From assembly GCA_001466705.2 (NCBI GenBank), contig LATX02000001.1:2604001-2668000 (forward strand): a DNA stretch of 64,000 bases, given 5' to 3'. A program made the translations under genes and the position numbers. This DNA comes from Moniliophthora roreri. Taxonomy: Eukaryota > Basidiomycota > Agaricomycetes > Agaricales > Marasmiaceae. Under the pieces are notes generated by a model that had not been told where the DNA came from, ran no database searches, and saw nothing but the letters and a program-made list of their open reading frames with translations. Numbering within the stretch: the stretch's first letter is position 1; each line of letters starts with the position of its first letter. Of the stretch, positions 1-10,492 are shown piece by piece.

Positions 1-1179
1 TATCTGTGCATTGTTGACAGCAGAACATCTATTCTGATCCCTTTCTGATCCCATTCCGATTTTCTTGGCTGTGAGTTTTCCAAATGCATGAGCTGTTGAA
101 AATGTTGATGAGAACCTGAAACATACACACAGGAAAGACTGCAGCAGCTGTTTTGAACTGACCACAGGTCAAGTTCAGATGGGTGAATCCAACTATAAGC
201 CAGAGGTTATGGCTACAAGCCCAAACCTCCCACTTTTGCAGCCTTTCCTGTGCTTTGGATGACTTTGGACATACCAGAGATCTAAATCTGAACTGATTGT
301 GAGTACAGGGTCTGCAAGAGTATTGATTTTAACTTACCAGTTATTTCTTCAAAATCCTGCACTTCTGGATTGGCCTTGAAGGGATATGAGGTAGAGAAGT
401 AGAGGAGCAAAGCAAGATACAATTGTTGTGGTAATGAGAGATTGATGACTCAGCACTTATGCAATTCTCAAGTCTGATGGACTCTAACCTGAGTGCTGGT
501 GGACTTTGAAACAGACTTTCTCAAAGCATCACATGACACAACATGTCTGCCATTGTTTCCCATTTGCCATCATCTCATCCTCCTCCTCAATATCTGTTCC
601 TCCTTCTTTTGGCTGCTCCACTACAAGGTATGCAATGATTTTTATCTCTATTTACCCTCTCTACAATTCTACTTCTTCTAGGTCTATAGATAGAAGATGG
701 ACTATTGAGAATAGCATGCAGGACTCAGAGGTACATGAACAATCATGGTCCATACAATAAGTACTCACTCTTCATTCATCTACTCTAGCTGGGCATAGAA
801 TATAAGTTAGCTTGCAGCTGCTTATACTTTGACAACTTGTAGTTGTGGACTGCCTTTCTGAAGCTTCCCATTACAATGCGTGTCAAGAATTGGCTCCTGC
901 AGGATATCTCTGCAAGAGACAGTACATGTACATTTCACATCCTTACCCAATCTCACATGTTTATTCCAGGATAGCAGCCTCATTCTGAGCTGGCTTGCAG
1001 CTGCTTAGTTCTGATGTCAGACAACTTGTAGTCATCTGCATGGCATGAGTTCATTTGAGCTGGCTTGTAGTCACTCTAGCGTCTTCACAGCCATGTTTGG
1101 GGTGACAAGGCTTGTCATTCACCAACATCAATACTGGATCTTGTTCCACTGAGCTTATGGTGTACAGTCACCAGATTAC
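1..1179. other. AT-rich, CpG-poor DNA without a recognisable gene
   Basis: No open frame here looks like a protein. Two similar stretches, about 808-848 and 984-1034, share the motifs AGCTTGCAGCTGCTTA / GGCTTGCAGCTGCTTAG and GACAACTTGTAGT, and a third weaker copy (GAGCTGGCTTGTAGT) lies near 1053-1070. They resemble the AGCTGRC-type motifs at the other end of the hAT remnant (5,560-5,695), so they may be its 5' subterminal repeats. That link is inference. Confidence 0.45.
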
Positions 1180-1440
1180 ATGTTTTGCATACCTTACATG
1201 CTCCTCACTTTGCATACCTTACACACTCCTCGCTTTGTGTATCCTCCACACTTCTTGCTTTGTATACCCTCCACACTTCTTGCTTTGTGTACCCTCCATG
1301 CTCCTCACTTTGCATACCCTCCACACTTCTTGCTTTGTGTACCCTCCACATTCCTTCACATAGCCTCCATGCTCTCTGCTTAGCATACCCTCCATACTCC
1401 CCACTTCATGTACCCTTCATGCTCCTTGCTCCACAACACA
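1180..1440. repeat. 25-bp minisatellite
   Basis: About nine or ten head-to-tail copies of a 25-bp unit of the form TTTGYRTACCYTCCAYRCTYCTYRC. The central six copies are regular and the last three degenerate. Because 25 is not a multiple of three, all frames read through as pseudo-repetitive Cys/His/Leu-rich peptides, and these should not be taken for a gene. The unit is pyrimidine-rich on the plus strand. Confidence 0.85.
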
Positions 1441-1749
1441 TACTTGTGCATCTGCTTTCTTCCTCTGCCAACCTCAGTGACATTGTCTTTATTATTAGAA
1501 TTGTGCTTCTCACCTCTGCTTGATTCATTGCTTCTCATCATTTTCATTTCCAACATAGTTATTCCCCTACCCAGACACTAGGATTCTTATTTTCCACTGG
1601 GTCTTCCATAGATCACAGTCCCATCCATATCACAATGTGATAACAGCCCTTTATGCATCTTGATCTTTGTGACCACCAAGTTTAATGAGTTTGATGGATG
1701 GCTTCAAGTTGTGGTTATTATGTTTTCTACTGGTAACCAAATCTGATTC

Positions 1750-1815
1750 TGACTTAGTATATATAAGCCTGACAAAGATCTCTTCTGCTAGAGATAAGCT
1801 CTTCTTTTTCTTATG
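1750..1815 (+). promoter_or_regulatory. Possible promoter of the hAT transposase
   Basis: A TATA-like GTATATATAAG lies at about 1,757. It is followed roughly 50 bp downstream by an ATG at 1,815 that opens a short basic peptide (MAGTKKWQRKGKG) ending at a GT splice donor. The position is right for the first exon of the transposase downstream, but the link is inferred. Confidence 0.35.
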
Positions 1816-4800
1816 GCTGGGACAAAGAAGTGGCAGAGAAAAGGGAAAGGTGCTACTGGCGTATCCCAAGGTAGGCATCTTTGTATATTCTACATTTGAC
1901 TATGCTAATGCGAGCATACAGATGCTGACATTCAGCCAGCTTCTTGTCAAAATGTGCATTCTGGTACTCACCAGGCTGTGCTGCAAGACAATGGTATATG
2001 CCATTCTCTGAGTTTTGATAGTTTGTCTTACACTTCTATCAAGGCTAATGGTTCCAGTTTGCACATTATGTCTGATAATGTCTCCAGTTGTAACCCACCA
2101 TGCACTAGGATACCAAGCTGGCCTCCAGTTCCATGCACTGTAGTTGACCACCTGGAACCTCCTCCTAGGCAGTCACAGTGCAATCAAGGTGCCCAGAAGC
2201 CTAAAGGACAAGACACTTTGAGAGGCCATCAATCTTCCAGAAGCTAGTGATCCTCAATGACATGTCAACCTTCACATTCAAGAAGGCAGTCTTGTTCACA
2301 TTCTGCACAACTTCCACTCTGTAAGTCACAGCCTTACAATCCCTTGACTGGCCCCAGATGATGATGGCAATGAGGATAATCCCTTTTCCTTCAAACCTAC
2401 TGGTCTAGACAACACTTCAGCACTAGCTCAGCCTACACCAGTGTTATGCCAGCCAGGAAGTTGCAGTCACAGTCAAGGCCATGCCAATGTGCATTTTGCA
2501 AACAAATCTCCAGGTAAGGAATTTGAGTGGGACAATACCTCAAATGACAGTGCAGATGAGAGCAATGTCTTGGCAACTCCTACTCCTTGTGCACATACTA
2601 GGAATAGTAAGTTCGTTATTTTGACATTCTTTGAGATGCATTGGTATTAATTCTTCTGCAGACAATGATAAGACACCTCAGGCATTTAGGCATGCACCTC
2701 TCTCCCAACCTCAACCTAACATTCAGAGGCTTCCTGCATGCAGTAGCAGACTTTACTCATACACTGCAGAAAACTGCTGGAACTGGCAAGGTGGGATGGC
2801 ATGAGAAATGTGCTGATGACATTCATACACTCTTTACAGAGACAGAGATGGAATACATCTGCAACATTTGCCTTGAGTGAGTTCCTCAGCAAAGCATTCT
2901 CAGCACATACTTATTGATACTTTTACAGATTGAAGTCAAAATCAGAATTCCCAGAAACTTTTAAAGTGCAGACATACAAACTATCAAGTGGTATTACAAA
3001 CATGCACAACCATCTGATGCTTCCCACCCACCTTCCTATATGGATTGCACACTGTGATCATCTTGGAATCCCTATTAAGGCACTATTGATCATCAAAAAA
3101 GTGGAGGCATATCAGAATGAACATGGTGTTGAGGTACCTGCTGTGCTAGCTACACAGGTGTTCAGCAAGTTCAGTATTGAGGGTCTCACACAGTTGCTCA
3201 TGGAAGTGATTATTACTAAGAATCTGGTATGTACTTGTGTACTCATTTATTGCACTTGTGCTGATGGAATTCTCAAGCCCATCACCTTTGTGGAATCAGA
3301 ACAGGTTATTCACCTTGTTCTCTATATGAGGTGAGATCTGACACAGAGTCAAATTCTGGGATAGACTACGATGATGAAGGTTATTATTAAAACTTGGCAC
3401 CAGAAGATGTATGAGCTTGCAGCTGAGATGAAGGTATGCTCATACATATTGTGTTCACCTTTTGTTTTGACTGATTCTGGTCCAGCTCACACTCAGCAAG
3501 ATCTCCTTTACTTGTGATGGGTGGACAGACTTAAATCTTTTCCCATTCATTGCTATCACTGCCCACTGGATCAAAGAGGTTGTCATTTTGGAGAAGACAA
3601 AGTGTGGCATCCAGATGCAAACTCTACTTGAGTTTCATTCTGATGTGATTGCATTTCATGAGGTACTAGTATCACACACTGGTGCCCATTTGAAGGAAGC
3701 ATTCTTGTATTTGGTAAATTGGTTGGGACTTCTGAAGAAGGTATGTGTATCCAAGCCTATGACACCTAGCTGACAACTCCTCAGATTGGTTGGATCACTT
3801 GCAACAATGCAACAAATAATGACACCATGTTTGAGAGACTTGAATATCAACTGGAGGGAATAGGGATTGATTTCTACTATCTCCATAATCACATTAGGTC
3901 TGATCAGTCTTGTATTTCTCTGTTCTATTCAAATTAACCACTCTCTCAGATGTTTTGCTCATATTATTCACTTGGCTGTAACTGTGATTCTACACTTTAT
4001 GAATGAGGAGGATTTGGCTGCCATTTTTGCACAAAGGGATGGTGGCACATTACCCAGCACTCACAAGCCTGGTGTACTAACTCGTACCAGAGGAATGGTA
4101 CAAGAGGTAAGTTTCTTGCTGCAATATGTAGCAGCAATCATACCTAACTCAAATGCAGTGTCGGGCTTCTAGTATATGACAGATTGCATTTAATAAGCTT
4201 GTCAGAGCTGCTCGAGACAGTTGTCAGCTTGTCCTCATCAAACCACTGGTCTTCATTGCATTACATGCTCCACAGAGCTATTGAATTGAGACCTGTAAGT
4301 AACATTTAGTTTCTTTCATACATTTTGCTCAGTTTTGTATTGGCAACTGGAAGATTTCCAACTTGATCAAGTGCATGGAGCTGATATAGGGCCATATATA
4401 CTCCACAAGTACAAATGGGAGGTGATCAAAGTGTGTGAGATTATTCTTGCAGTATGCAACTATTTCTTTATGTATATACATTTTTTGCTTACTCTATTTC
4501 AGGTCCCCCATGCTTTTCAGCATTTTCTTTCAACAGACAGAACTCCTTGCTTGGCATATGCTATTCTGGCCTTCCATTCCATTATTGATAAGTGGGTGGA
4601 ACTTCAAGACATATACCCGGAATTTTCTGGCATTATCCAGCATGGTATCAACAAGCTTGAAGATTACCTTGACTGAGTCAAAGATGTTCCCGCATACTTT
4701 CTGTCAATGTGTAAGTATTCTATCCGAGACTGTGCAGCAGCTTCTAATCATTCCATTAAGTTGGACTGGATTGAGCAGAATATGTGTCATCATAAGACTG

Positions 4801-5494
4801 ACATTCTAGATACCTTTCATGATGAAGTGAGTTAGCTGTGGTCATGATTATTCATAAGTCTCACTATATATATACTACAGTTACAACAGAGATGTTCTCA
4901 TGGCAATGCTGACCAACATCCAAGCACACCACAAGAACAACCTAAAGCTAATGCAATGGATGACAAGTGGGCATGGAACATCCTCCAACTTGGTTGAAGG
5001 CAGCAGAATTTTGAAGAAGGGACTATCAAGGCTGAAGCTGCTACTTACCTCTACAAAGATACCACACTTGTGAGTGACAAGAAGGATGGTTTGGTAAAAT
5101 ACTGGGAGGTACATTGTGTGCTACTATCTTTCATTCCTTTATCTCATCCTTATTCCAGGCTAATCATGAAAAGTACCCAACTATTTTTGCACTTGCTGTT
5201 GATCTGCTTCTGATTCAGGGTACTTCGGTGCCTTGTGAGCATCTGTTCTCTTCATCAAGGTGCACCAAGACTGACCTGCACATGTGGCTAGGTAACGAGC
5301 TGATGGCGGCAACACAGATCTTGAAGAACTCTATCAAGCACAACAGTCCACTCAATTTCACAAGACACTACAACCAAAGCAATGAGATGACAGAGTTGGA
5401 AGAGATCATTCATCAGGATGAGGATCACATTCCTGACACTGTTGATGTCGAGACCTTTAGGAGGAACCTACCTACAGTTTCCTTTGTACAATAG
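1815..5494 (+). pseudogene. hAT-superfamily transposase, intron-containing, degenerate
   Basis: Transposases of this family excise and reinsert hAT elements. Visible pieces in order: a BED-finger-like N-terminal segment with a CNIC pair, a TNMHNHL motif and a terminal WIAHCDHLGIPI (about 2,780-3,070); the catalytic-core motif TCDGWTDLN (about 3,510-3,540); the block around CNNATNNDTM (about 3,800); CFAHIIHLAV (about 3,950); WSSLHYMLHRAIELR (about 4,250); and the C-terminal dimerisation region with SVPCEHLFSSSR and LMAATQILKNSIK (about 5,225-5,345). The pieces lie in changing frames separated by GT...AG stretches, as expected for many short introns. Stops also fall inside blocks (for example TGA near 4,674), and CpG is nearly absent, so I judge the gene dead. 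It belongs to the hAT lineage common in basidiomycetes. Exon borders are not resolved. Confidence 0.8.
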
Positions 5495-5559
5495 TTATCT
5501 AGTCATACAGTTTTTTTTCTCTTCTGTTGTCTTTCTATGGGCAAAGAAAAAAACTCTCA

Positions 5560-5700
5560 AAGCTGTCAGCTTAGCAGCTTCAAGCTGCTAAGGGAGCTGA
5601 GCCATTTAAGGTGATGGCTCTGGGAGCTGTTTGGAAGCTAAGCTGTACTGAGCCAGCTGAAGCCAGCTGAGCTGAGCTGTTAGCATCTCTACCTCAAGAA
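5560..5700. repeat. hAT 3' subterminal repeat region
   Basis: Dense repeats of AGCTGAGC, AGCTGAAGCC and AAGCTGCTAAG run to TGTTAGCATCTCTACCTC at about 5,699. Clustered short motifs in both orientations just inside the end are typical of hAT transposons. A matching left terminus was not found with certainty: GAGGTAGAGA at 389-398 matches the last ten bases in reverse complement, but flanking 8-bp duplications do not agree. Confidence 0.45.
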
Positions 5701-6369
5701 GATCATGAATTCCTGATTGCACCTGTTTCAGATTCTACATACATTCAGAATATAACTGTGAAAATGTTCTTAGGAAGACACTGGGCAGGGTTTATAATTT
5801 CCTCGGCTGTTCTTGCAAACCCTTCAAGTCATGTGCAGTCCCCTTTCAGACATTTCAGGACATCCTCCAGGTGCACAATGTCCACAACTATTTCCTTGAG
5901 CTGTCCTTCTGCATCTTTGACATTGTTTGACTATTCTGCAATTACTGAAAGATTGTTCAGGAGGTGTATGACAGGTTTTCCATTGAAAGGTGTATATTGA
6001 AAGTTCCTGATGCATATTGGAGAACAGATGCAGATTTCCTAAAGGTGTCACTGACCTCAGGTTCAACTTTGAGCTCATGTGAACAGATAAATGCAATATA
6101 CCTTCAACGAATGCAATTGGGCAGACAACTAACTCTATCAGGTCGATGCAAGGTCAGGATTCACTGAGCCTTAAGTTGAGATCCAAAGTGTAAAGATATG
6201 TTGAGCTCTGCTCCAGACCTAGATACAACAATAGCACTTGAAGCTTGAAGCCGGAAGCAAGAGCTAAAATTGACTGAGAGCGACGATGAATGAAAAGTCA
6301 CAGTGCTTCCTGTTGCAAGAATTTAATACATAAAGACATGGTTATCTAAACAACACTGCATTACCCAAT
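5700..6369 (+). pseudogene. Faint coding trace, unidentified
   Basis: Translations between about 5,755 and 6,160 give pieces such as LGRVYNFLGC, VQEVYDRFSIERC and VPDAYWRTDADFLKV, broken by stops and frame changes. They read like a decayed protein gene, but I do not recognise the family. The rest of the interval shows no structure. CpG is almost absent, as in the neighbouring elements. Confidence 0.25.
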
Positions 6370-6727
6370 ATGGCACCTCTGTCCATGTTCCCACTTCCAC
6401 CCCCACCAAATGGGCCACCCTCTGAATATGGTTGGGAAGAATGCAATATGTTGATTTTGTCAATGGCTACAGCATTCAATGCTGGCATAGACCAACAAGA
6501 CACATTCCTTGGACAGTGTCACTGTACTATCTGTGGGGAGCACTCTAACATAATTCTCCAGCACTGCCACATTATCAGGGATTCAGAGCCAGAAATTGTA
6601 AGTTGAGAAGGAATTTGAGACCTGACATGGCTAATGATGAGGTATAGTGGTCCAACCTCAAAGCCCATGGTTGGATCCTGTCGCAGGCCAAAGCCTATCT
6701 CTAACATAAACCACAATGGCCTGTTTA
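6370..6727 (+). pseudogene. HNH-endonuclease-domain gene, 5' half (interrupted)
   Basis: The frame beginning at the ATG at 6,370 contains CTICGEHSNIILQHCHII, the paired-Cys and His core seen in HNH nuclease-domain proteins that are numerous in Agaricomycetes. After an in-frame stop at 6,604 the similarity continues past about 6,660 to HNGLFM, where element A has inserted. The next part of the motif, CSNYHLM, lies immediately on the far side at 23,864. The reading frame is restored exactly if one copy of the GTTTA duplication is removed, so both halves were one gene. It also has internal stops and strong CpG loss. Confidence 0.7.
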
Positions 6728-7162
6728 TGTTACGAACACACTGATATCACGGGACTATGTAGCAGGTGACTGTATTATCAATTCTTTTTCCTCAATGTTC
6801 CATCTCTTTCTATTTGTCTTAGTCAGACTGTTCTTTTTCCTTCTATCACCTTCCACAGTGATTACTCAGTTTCTTCCATATGATTCCATCTCCTTCTATA
6901 ATGATTATGTAGTTTATTCTTTCACATTCTCTCAGTTTCTTTATTCTTTGTCATCATGATTCCTCTGTAGTATTTAAGACAGCCCAACTAGGCCTAAGCT
7001 CCTCAGCTTGACCTGGTTAGCAATAAACCTTGTACCAAGCAACGAACCTCTGAACTGCAGAGCAATCTGCATGAACTCAAACTTGAACCTCGATCAGCTT
7101 AGCAGAAGGTTTCACCTACTGTTGGGTTGGTTGGTTGATGTTGCTGCGCAAGTAATGTAACA
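6728..7162 (+). repeat. 5' LTR of element A
   Basis: 435 bp, from TGTTACGAAC to GTAATGTAACA. A TATA box (TATTTAAG) lies at 6,971-6,978 and the 12-nt TCAGCTTGACCT at 7,003-7,014, 32 nt from box start to motif start. It differs from the 3' copy at 23,424-23,858 by roughly 18 bases, all transitions in my reading and mostly at CpG positions. Confidence 0.92.
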
Positions 7163-7164
7163 CA

Positions 7165-7176
7165 AGGTCAAGCTGA
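7165..7176 (+). other. Primer-binding site of element A
   Basis: AGGTCAAGCTGA starts two bases after the 5' LTR. It is the exact reverse complement of TCAGCTTGACCT inside the same LTR (7,003-7,014). This is the layout of self-primed Tf1/sushi-type elements, whose mRNA 5' end folds back onto the site, rather than tRNA priming. A tRNA match was not tested. Confidence 0.65.
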
Positions 7177-7276
7177 TCAGAATGCTAACCTAACAAGGTC
7201 AAGGCACCACAACACCACCATGAGCCTGCCTAACTGCAGAAGATGAACAAGATCTCGACTGTGACCTCAGCCTTGC

Positions 7277-8579
7277 ATGACAGCTTCAACTTCTAGGGAT
7301 CAGCATTTCAGAAAACCCCACATTGACCTTGTGTACAATTATAACCCAACATCACTGTCACAAAGCAATCAGACAGCTCTCCAACATGCTTGGGCCAGAC
7401 ACAACAACAGAAGAAGAAACACGACCAGACAAAGAGCCGAAGAACAGCTCAACCCCGACATTCACTCCACCACACTTGCCCTCAAAAGAGAACTCAGAAG
7501 ACTTGACAATGAAGAAAGGGAGATCTCCAGACTCCTCTCCATCCACTCCAGAATTTATGGCTTTTGCTAAAGACCCCAGAATCGAAATGGACAATATGTC
7601 AGGAGAGGGCAGCTCAACCCCGAAACAAGAACAGAAACCAAGAACCCAGGAGGAAATGATGATCAGTGTTGCCACAGCAGTACTGGAAGAAGTAGGGAAG
7701 AAAGAGAAGAAGAAGGAAAAGAGAGCCAAAGTAGCAGCCCCAGAACCTTTTGAAGGAGATAGGAAGGACACTAAGTGGTTCCTTACTGAAGTTGAGATCT
7801 TTCTCCAAATGCACCCAAATGATTACAACACTGACAAGAAGAAATGTTTATTTCTTCTCTTATATCTCCAAGGAAAAACGACTGCTTTGTGGAAGCAATC
7901 CAAGACTGATTGAATATTCGAAAAGAAGAGTGGCAAAGGCAAGCTTACATGGGCTGACCTCAAAGACTCTTTTAAGAAGCATTACCTACCAGCTGACATC
8001 CAGGCAGATGCCCAGCTACGAATCGAAGATGCGCATATGACGGAAAGAGCCAACAATTTTGTCAACGAATTCAGAGTTATGGCTGACAAATTGGGATATA
8101 ACAATCAGGCCCTGATCCACATTTTCTGAAAAGGACTCCTCTTTACCCTCACCAATAAAATCCTTAACCAACCTCAAGGACGACCAGCGGATCTTGAAGG
8201 ATGGTACAAAGCAGCCATCAGATTTGATGAACAGTTCAAATATGCAAAGGCCATACAGAAGCCAAGAAGGTTCCAGATGGCCAGAGATAAGAAGAAACGA
8301 TTCAAGAAGAAGGAAGTAGCCATTAACTGAATGGAGACAGGATGGCTTACTGAAGAAGAAAAGAAGGAATACATGAAGGATGGAAGGTGCTTCTGATGTG
8401 CCAAACAAGGACATGTCAGCAGAGATTGCCCTCTGAAGACAACAGGAAAGGCCAAAGAAAGAAAGGAAGCTTGGAAGACACCAAGAGATGCTTACATGAA
8501 GATCCAGGCAATGTTCAAGGAGTATAGCTGAGAGGAACAGTCCGAACTCCTGGACATCATGGAAAAGGAGGGTTTTTGA
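7277..8579 (+). pseudogene. Element A gag region with overlapping upstream ORF
   Basis: The first ATG after the primer site (7,277) opens an Arg/Asn-rich frame to 7,570, with YNYNP, AWARHNNR and ELRRLDNEEREISR. Gag proper runs in the frame one base later, open from about 7,323. It has a Ser/Pro/Glu-rich start, the capsid-like block EPFEGDRKDTKWFLTEVEIF (about 7,743), FRVMAD-type capsid sequence (about 8,070) and the zinc knuckle CX2CX4HX4C (about 8,390-8,430), whose tryptophan codon has become TGA. Premature stops include one at 7,911 and CGA-to-TGA at about 8,127. Gag ends GAG-GGT-TTT-TGA at 8,579, on a slippery site. Confidence 0.8.
8570..8576 (+). promoter_or_regulatory. -1 ribosomal frameshift site, element A
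   Basis: The heptamer GGGTTTT is phased G-GGT-TTT in the gag frame and followed directly by the gag stop TGA (8,577-8,579). Slipping back one base leads straight into the protease frame (FLKWWKRPTLSPP). Element B has the same site in the same phase. A GGTGG stem candidate begins about 7 nt downstream. Confidence 0.65.
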
Positions 8580-9885
8580 AGTGGTGGAAGAGGCCGACTC
8601 TCTCTCCGCCCCCAGCAATAATGGTTTTGAACATTGTACTAGCTAAGCTTGAACAAAATTCTATGCACATTCCCATCTCTTACAATGTCAAAACAGAAAA
8701 AGTCGGGATTCACAGCCTCCTTGATTCAGGAGCTGGAGAACTCTTCATGAGTCCAGACATGGTTAAACGGTTAGGCTTACGAAAAGATTGACTGTCTGAA
8801 AATGTCCAAGTTTTCAACGTCAATGGAACACCAAACAAAACAGCATAGATAACTCATTTGGCAATGGCAACGTACACTGTGGGAACCAGAACTTTGACAG
8901 ATGAGTTCTTGATTTCTGGACTAGGGAAAGAAGATGTAATACTCAGACTGCCCTGGCTTCAGAAGTACAACCTGGACATCAACTGGAAATCGGGAGAACT
9001 TATGTTCAGACCAAAGCAGTACATTAAAATCCCAAGGAATGGAAGCATCTTCGACAAGGAGGACCCAGAAGAAATCATCGCACAAGTCGACATACAAGCG
9101 AAGATGTCTGTCTCCCAAACCATGGCTCACACTGTTGAACAAAAGGAGCAAAAGCTGGAAGACCTTATTCCCGAGTACCTCCACAAGTTCAAGACACAGT
9201 TTGAAGACAGAGAAGCTATAATCACGCTATCAATTTGAAACCAGATTTTGTCCCCAAAGATTGCAAGCTGTATTCTCTAACGGTACCGGAACAAGAGGAA
9301 CTGGACAAATTCCTGGTAGAAAACCTCCATAAAGGATACATCCAAAAATTGAAGTCTCCTACAGTGTCACCCTTCTTCTTCATAGGCAAAAAGGAGAAAG
9401 AGAAGTTACAACCAATGCAGGATTATCGTCAGCTGAATGATGGAACAGTCAAAAACGCTTATCCCCTCCTGCTTGTCTCAGATCTAATAGACAAGTTACA
9501 GGGCACCACAATCTTTTCCAAATTTGACTTATGGAATGGGTACAACAATGTTCACATCAAGGATGGCAATCAATAGAAGGCTGCCTTCAAGATGAACTGA
9601 GGATTGTTTGAACTGATGGTCATGTTTTTCGGACTTATGAACTCCCCAGCTATGTTCCAAGCCTTCATGGACGAGATCCTTTCTGACTTTATGGCCAAAG
9701 GATGGTGTCTAGTGTATATGGACGACATTCTGATTTACTCAGCAATGGAACAGGAACATAAGGAACAGTCAAGACATCTACTGCAAAGACTTCGGGAACA
9801 GAATCTCTACTTGAAGCCTCACAAATGCGAGTTTGATGTTTGGGAAGTCGTCTTCTTGGGATTAGTCATCTGGCCTGGAACAATA
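8576..9885 (+). pseudogene. Element A pol, 5' part: protease and reverse transcriptase
   Basis: The aspartic protease active site LLDSGAG lies at about 8,722. The linker to RT contains LGKEDVILRLPWL. RT is recognised by [32 protein letters not shown] and the catalytic YMDD at about 9,718 ([10 protein letters not shown]), then CEFDVWEVVFLGLVIWPG. Stops at about 8,788, 8,848 (TGG to TAG), 9,236, 9,574 (TGG to TAG) and 9,598 (CGA to TGA) disable it. The frame breaks at about 9,885, where foreign DNA begins; the next residues of the family sequence resume at 19,981. Confidence 0.88.
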
Positions 9886-10058
9886 ATATGGCAAACCTAG
9901 AAAAGAACCAATTTTATTCATTTTACATTACTTTTGAATCAGAACACTTTAATATGACACAAGATAATGGGTAATAAGGACTAGAGTGAGCCCAGTCTGC
10001 TAGTCATTGCCTTAGAGAAGCTACAGTGTGTTGGAAAGTACAAAGAGCTATATGATAC
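9886..10058. mobile_element. Left flank of unclassified repeat E inserted in element A
   Basis: About 173 bp of non-coding, AT-rich DNA between the broken A pol and the 5' LTR of element B. The segment ACTAG..GAGCCC..GCTAGTCA resembles the repeats starting at 24,311 and 25,669, so it is probably a diverged member of the same family. It continues after element B at 17,165. Confidence 0.5.
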
Positions 10059-10438
10059 TGTTACAAACACGTCTTTTTCTTCCACCATACTTTCTTTGTG
10101 TAGGACTTTGTACTATCATGTGATTGCATTGTTCTTTTTCTTTCTATAACTTTCTATCTGACTCGAATGGCTCTGAAGTAGCATTACTTAAACGTTCTAT
10201 TAGATTCCTTAGTGTTCTATTAGATACAAACGAGTAGCTACAATGTACTTATTTAAGGACTGCAGAACTGGGTCTAAGCTCTTCAGCCTGACCTGGTTAA
10301 TCATAACTTGTGTCTAGTAATGAACTGTTGGACTTCAGAACCTCAGAGACCTCTGAGCGAACTCGAACTTGATCTAAACTTGACTTTTACCTTGTTGGTA
10401 TAGTTAAGTGTTGACGTTGCTGCACAAGTAACGTAACA
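10059..10438 (+). repeat. 5' LTR of element B
   Basis: 380 bp. TATA-like TATTTAAG is at 10,250-10,257. The self-priming motif at 10,283-10,294 reads TCAGCCTGACCT, one transition away from the perfect form kept in the 3' LTR (17,009-17,020). Compared with the 3' LTR there are about 14 differences, all transitions in my alignment. Confidence 0.93.
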
Positions 10439-10440
10439 TA

Positions 10441-10452
10441 AGGTCAAGCTGA
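10441..10452 (+). other. Primer-binding site of element B
   Basis: AGGTCAAGCTGA, two bases after the LTR, identical to that of element A. It is complementary over 12 nt to the motif in the 3' LTR and over 11 of 12 in the 5' LTR. This again suggests self-priming. Confidence 0.65.
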
Positions 10453-10492
10453 TCTACGCCAACCTAGCAGAGGTTTAGGCACCACCAACACG

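Noticed and set aside
1112..1523. Cys/His/Pro-rich open frames in three phases at 1.1-1.5 kb
   Set aside because: They are translations of a 25-bp minisatellite in each frame and have no independent support as a gene.
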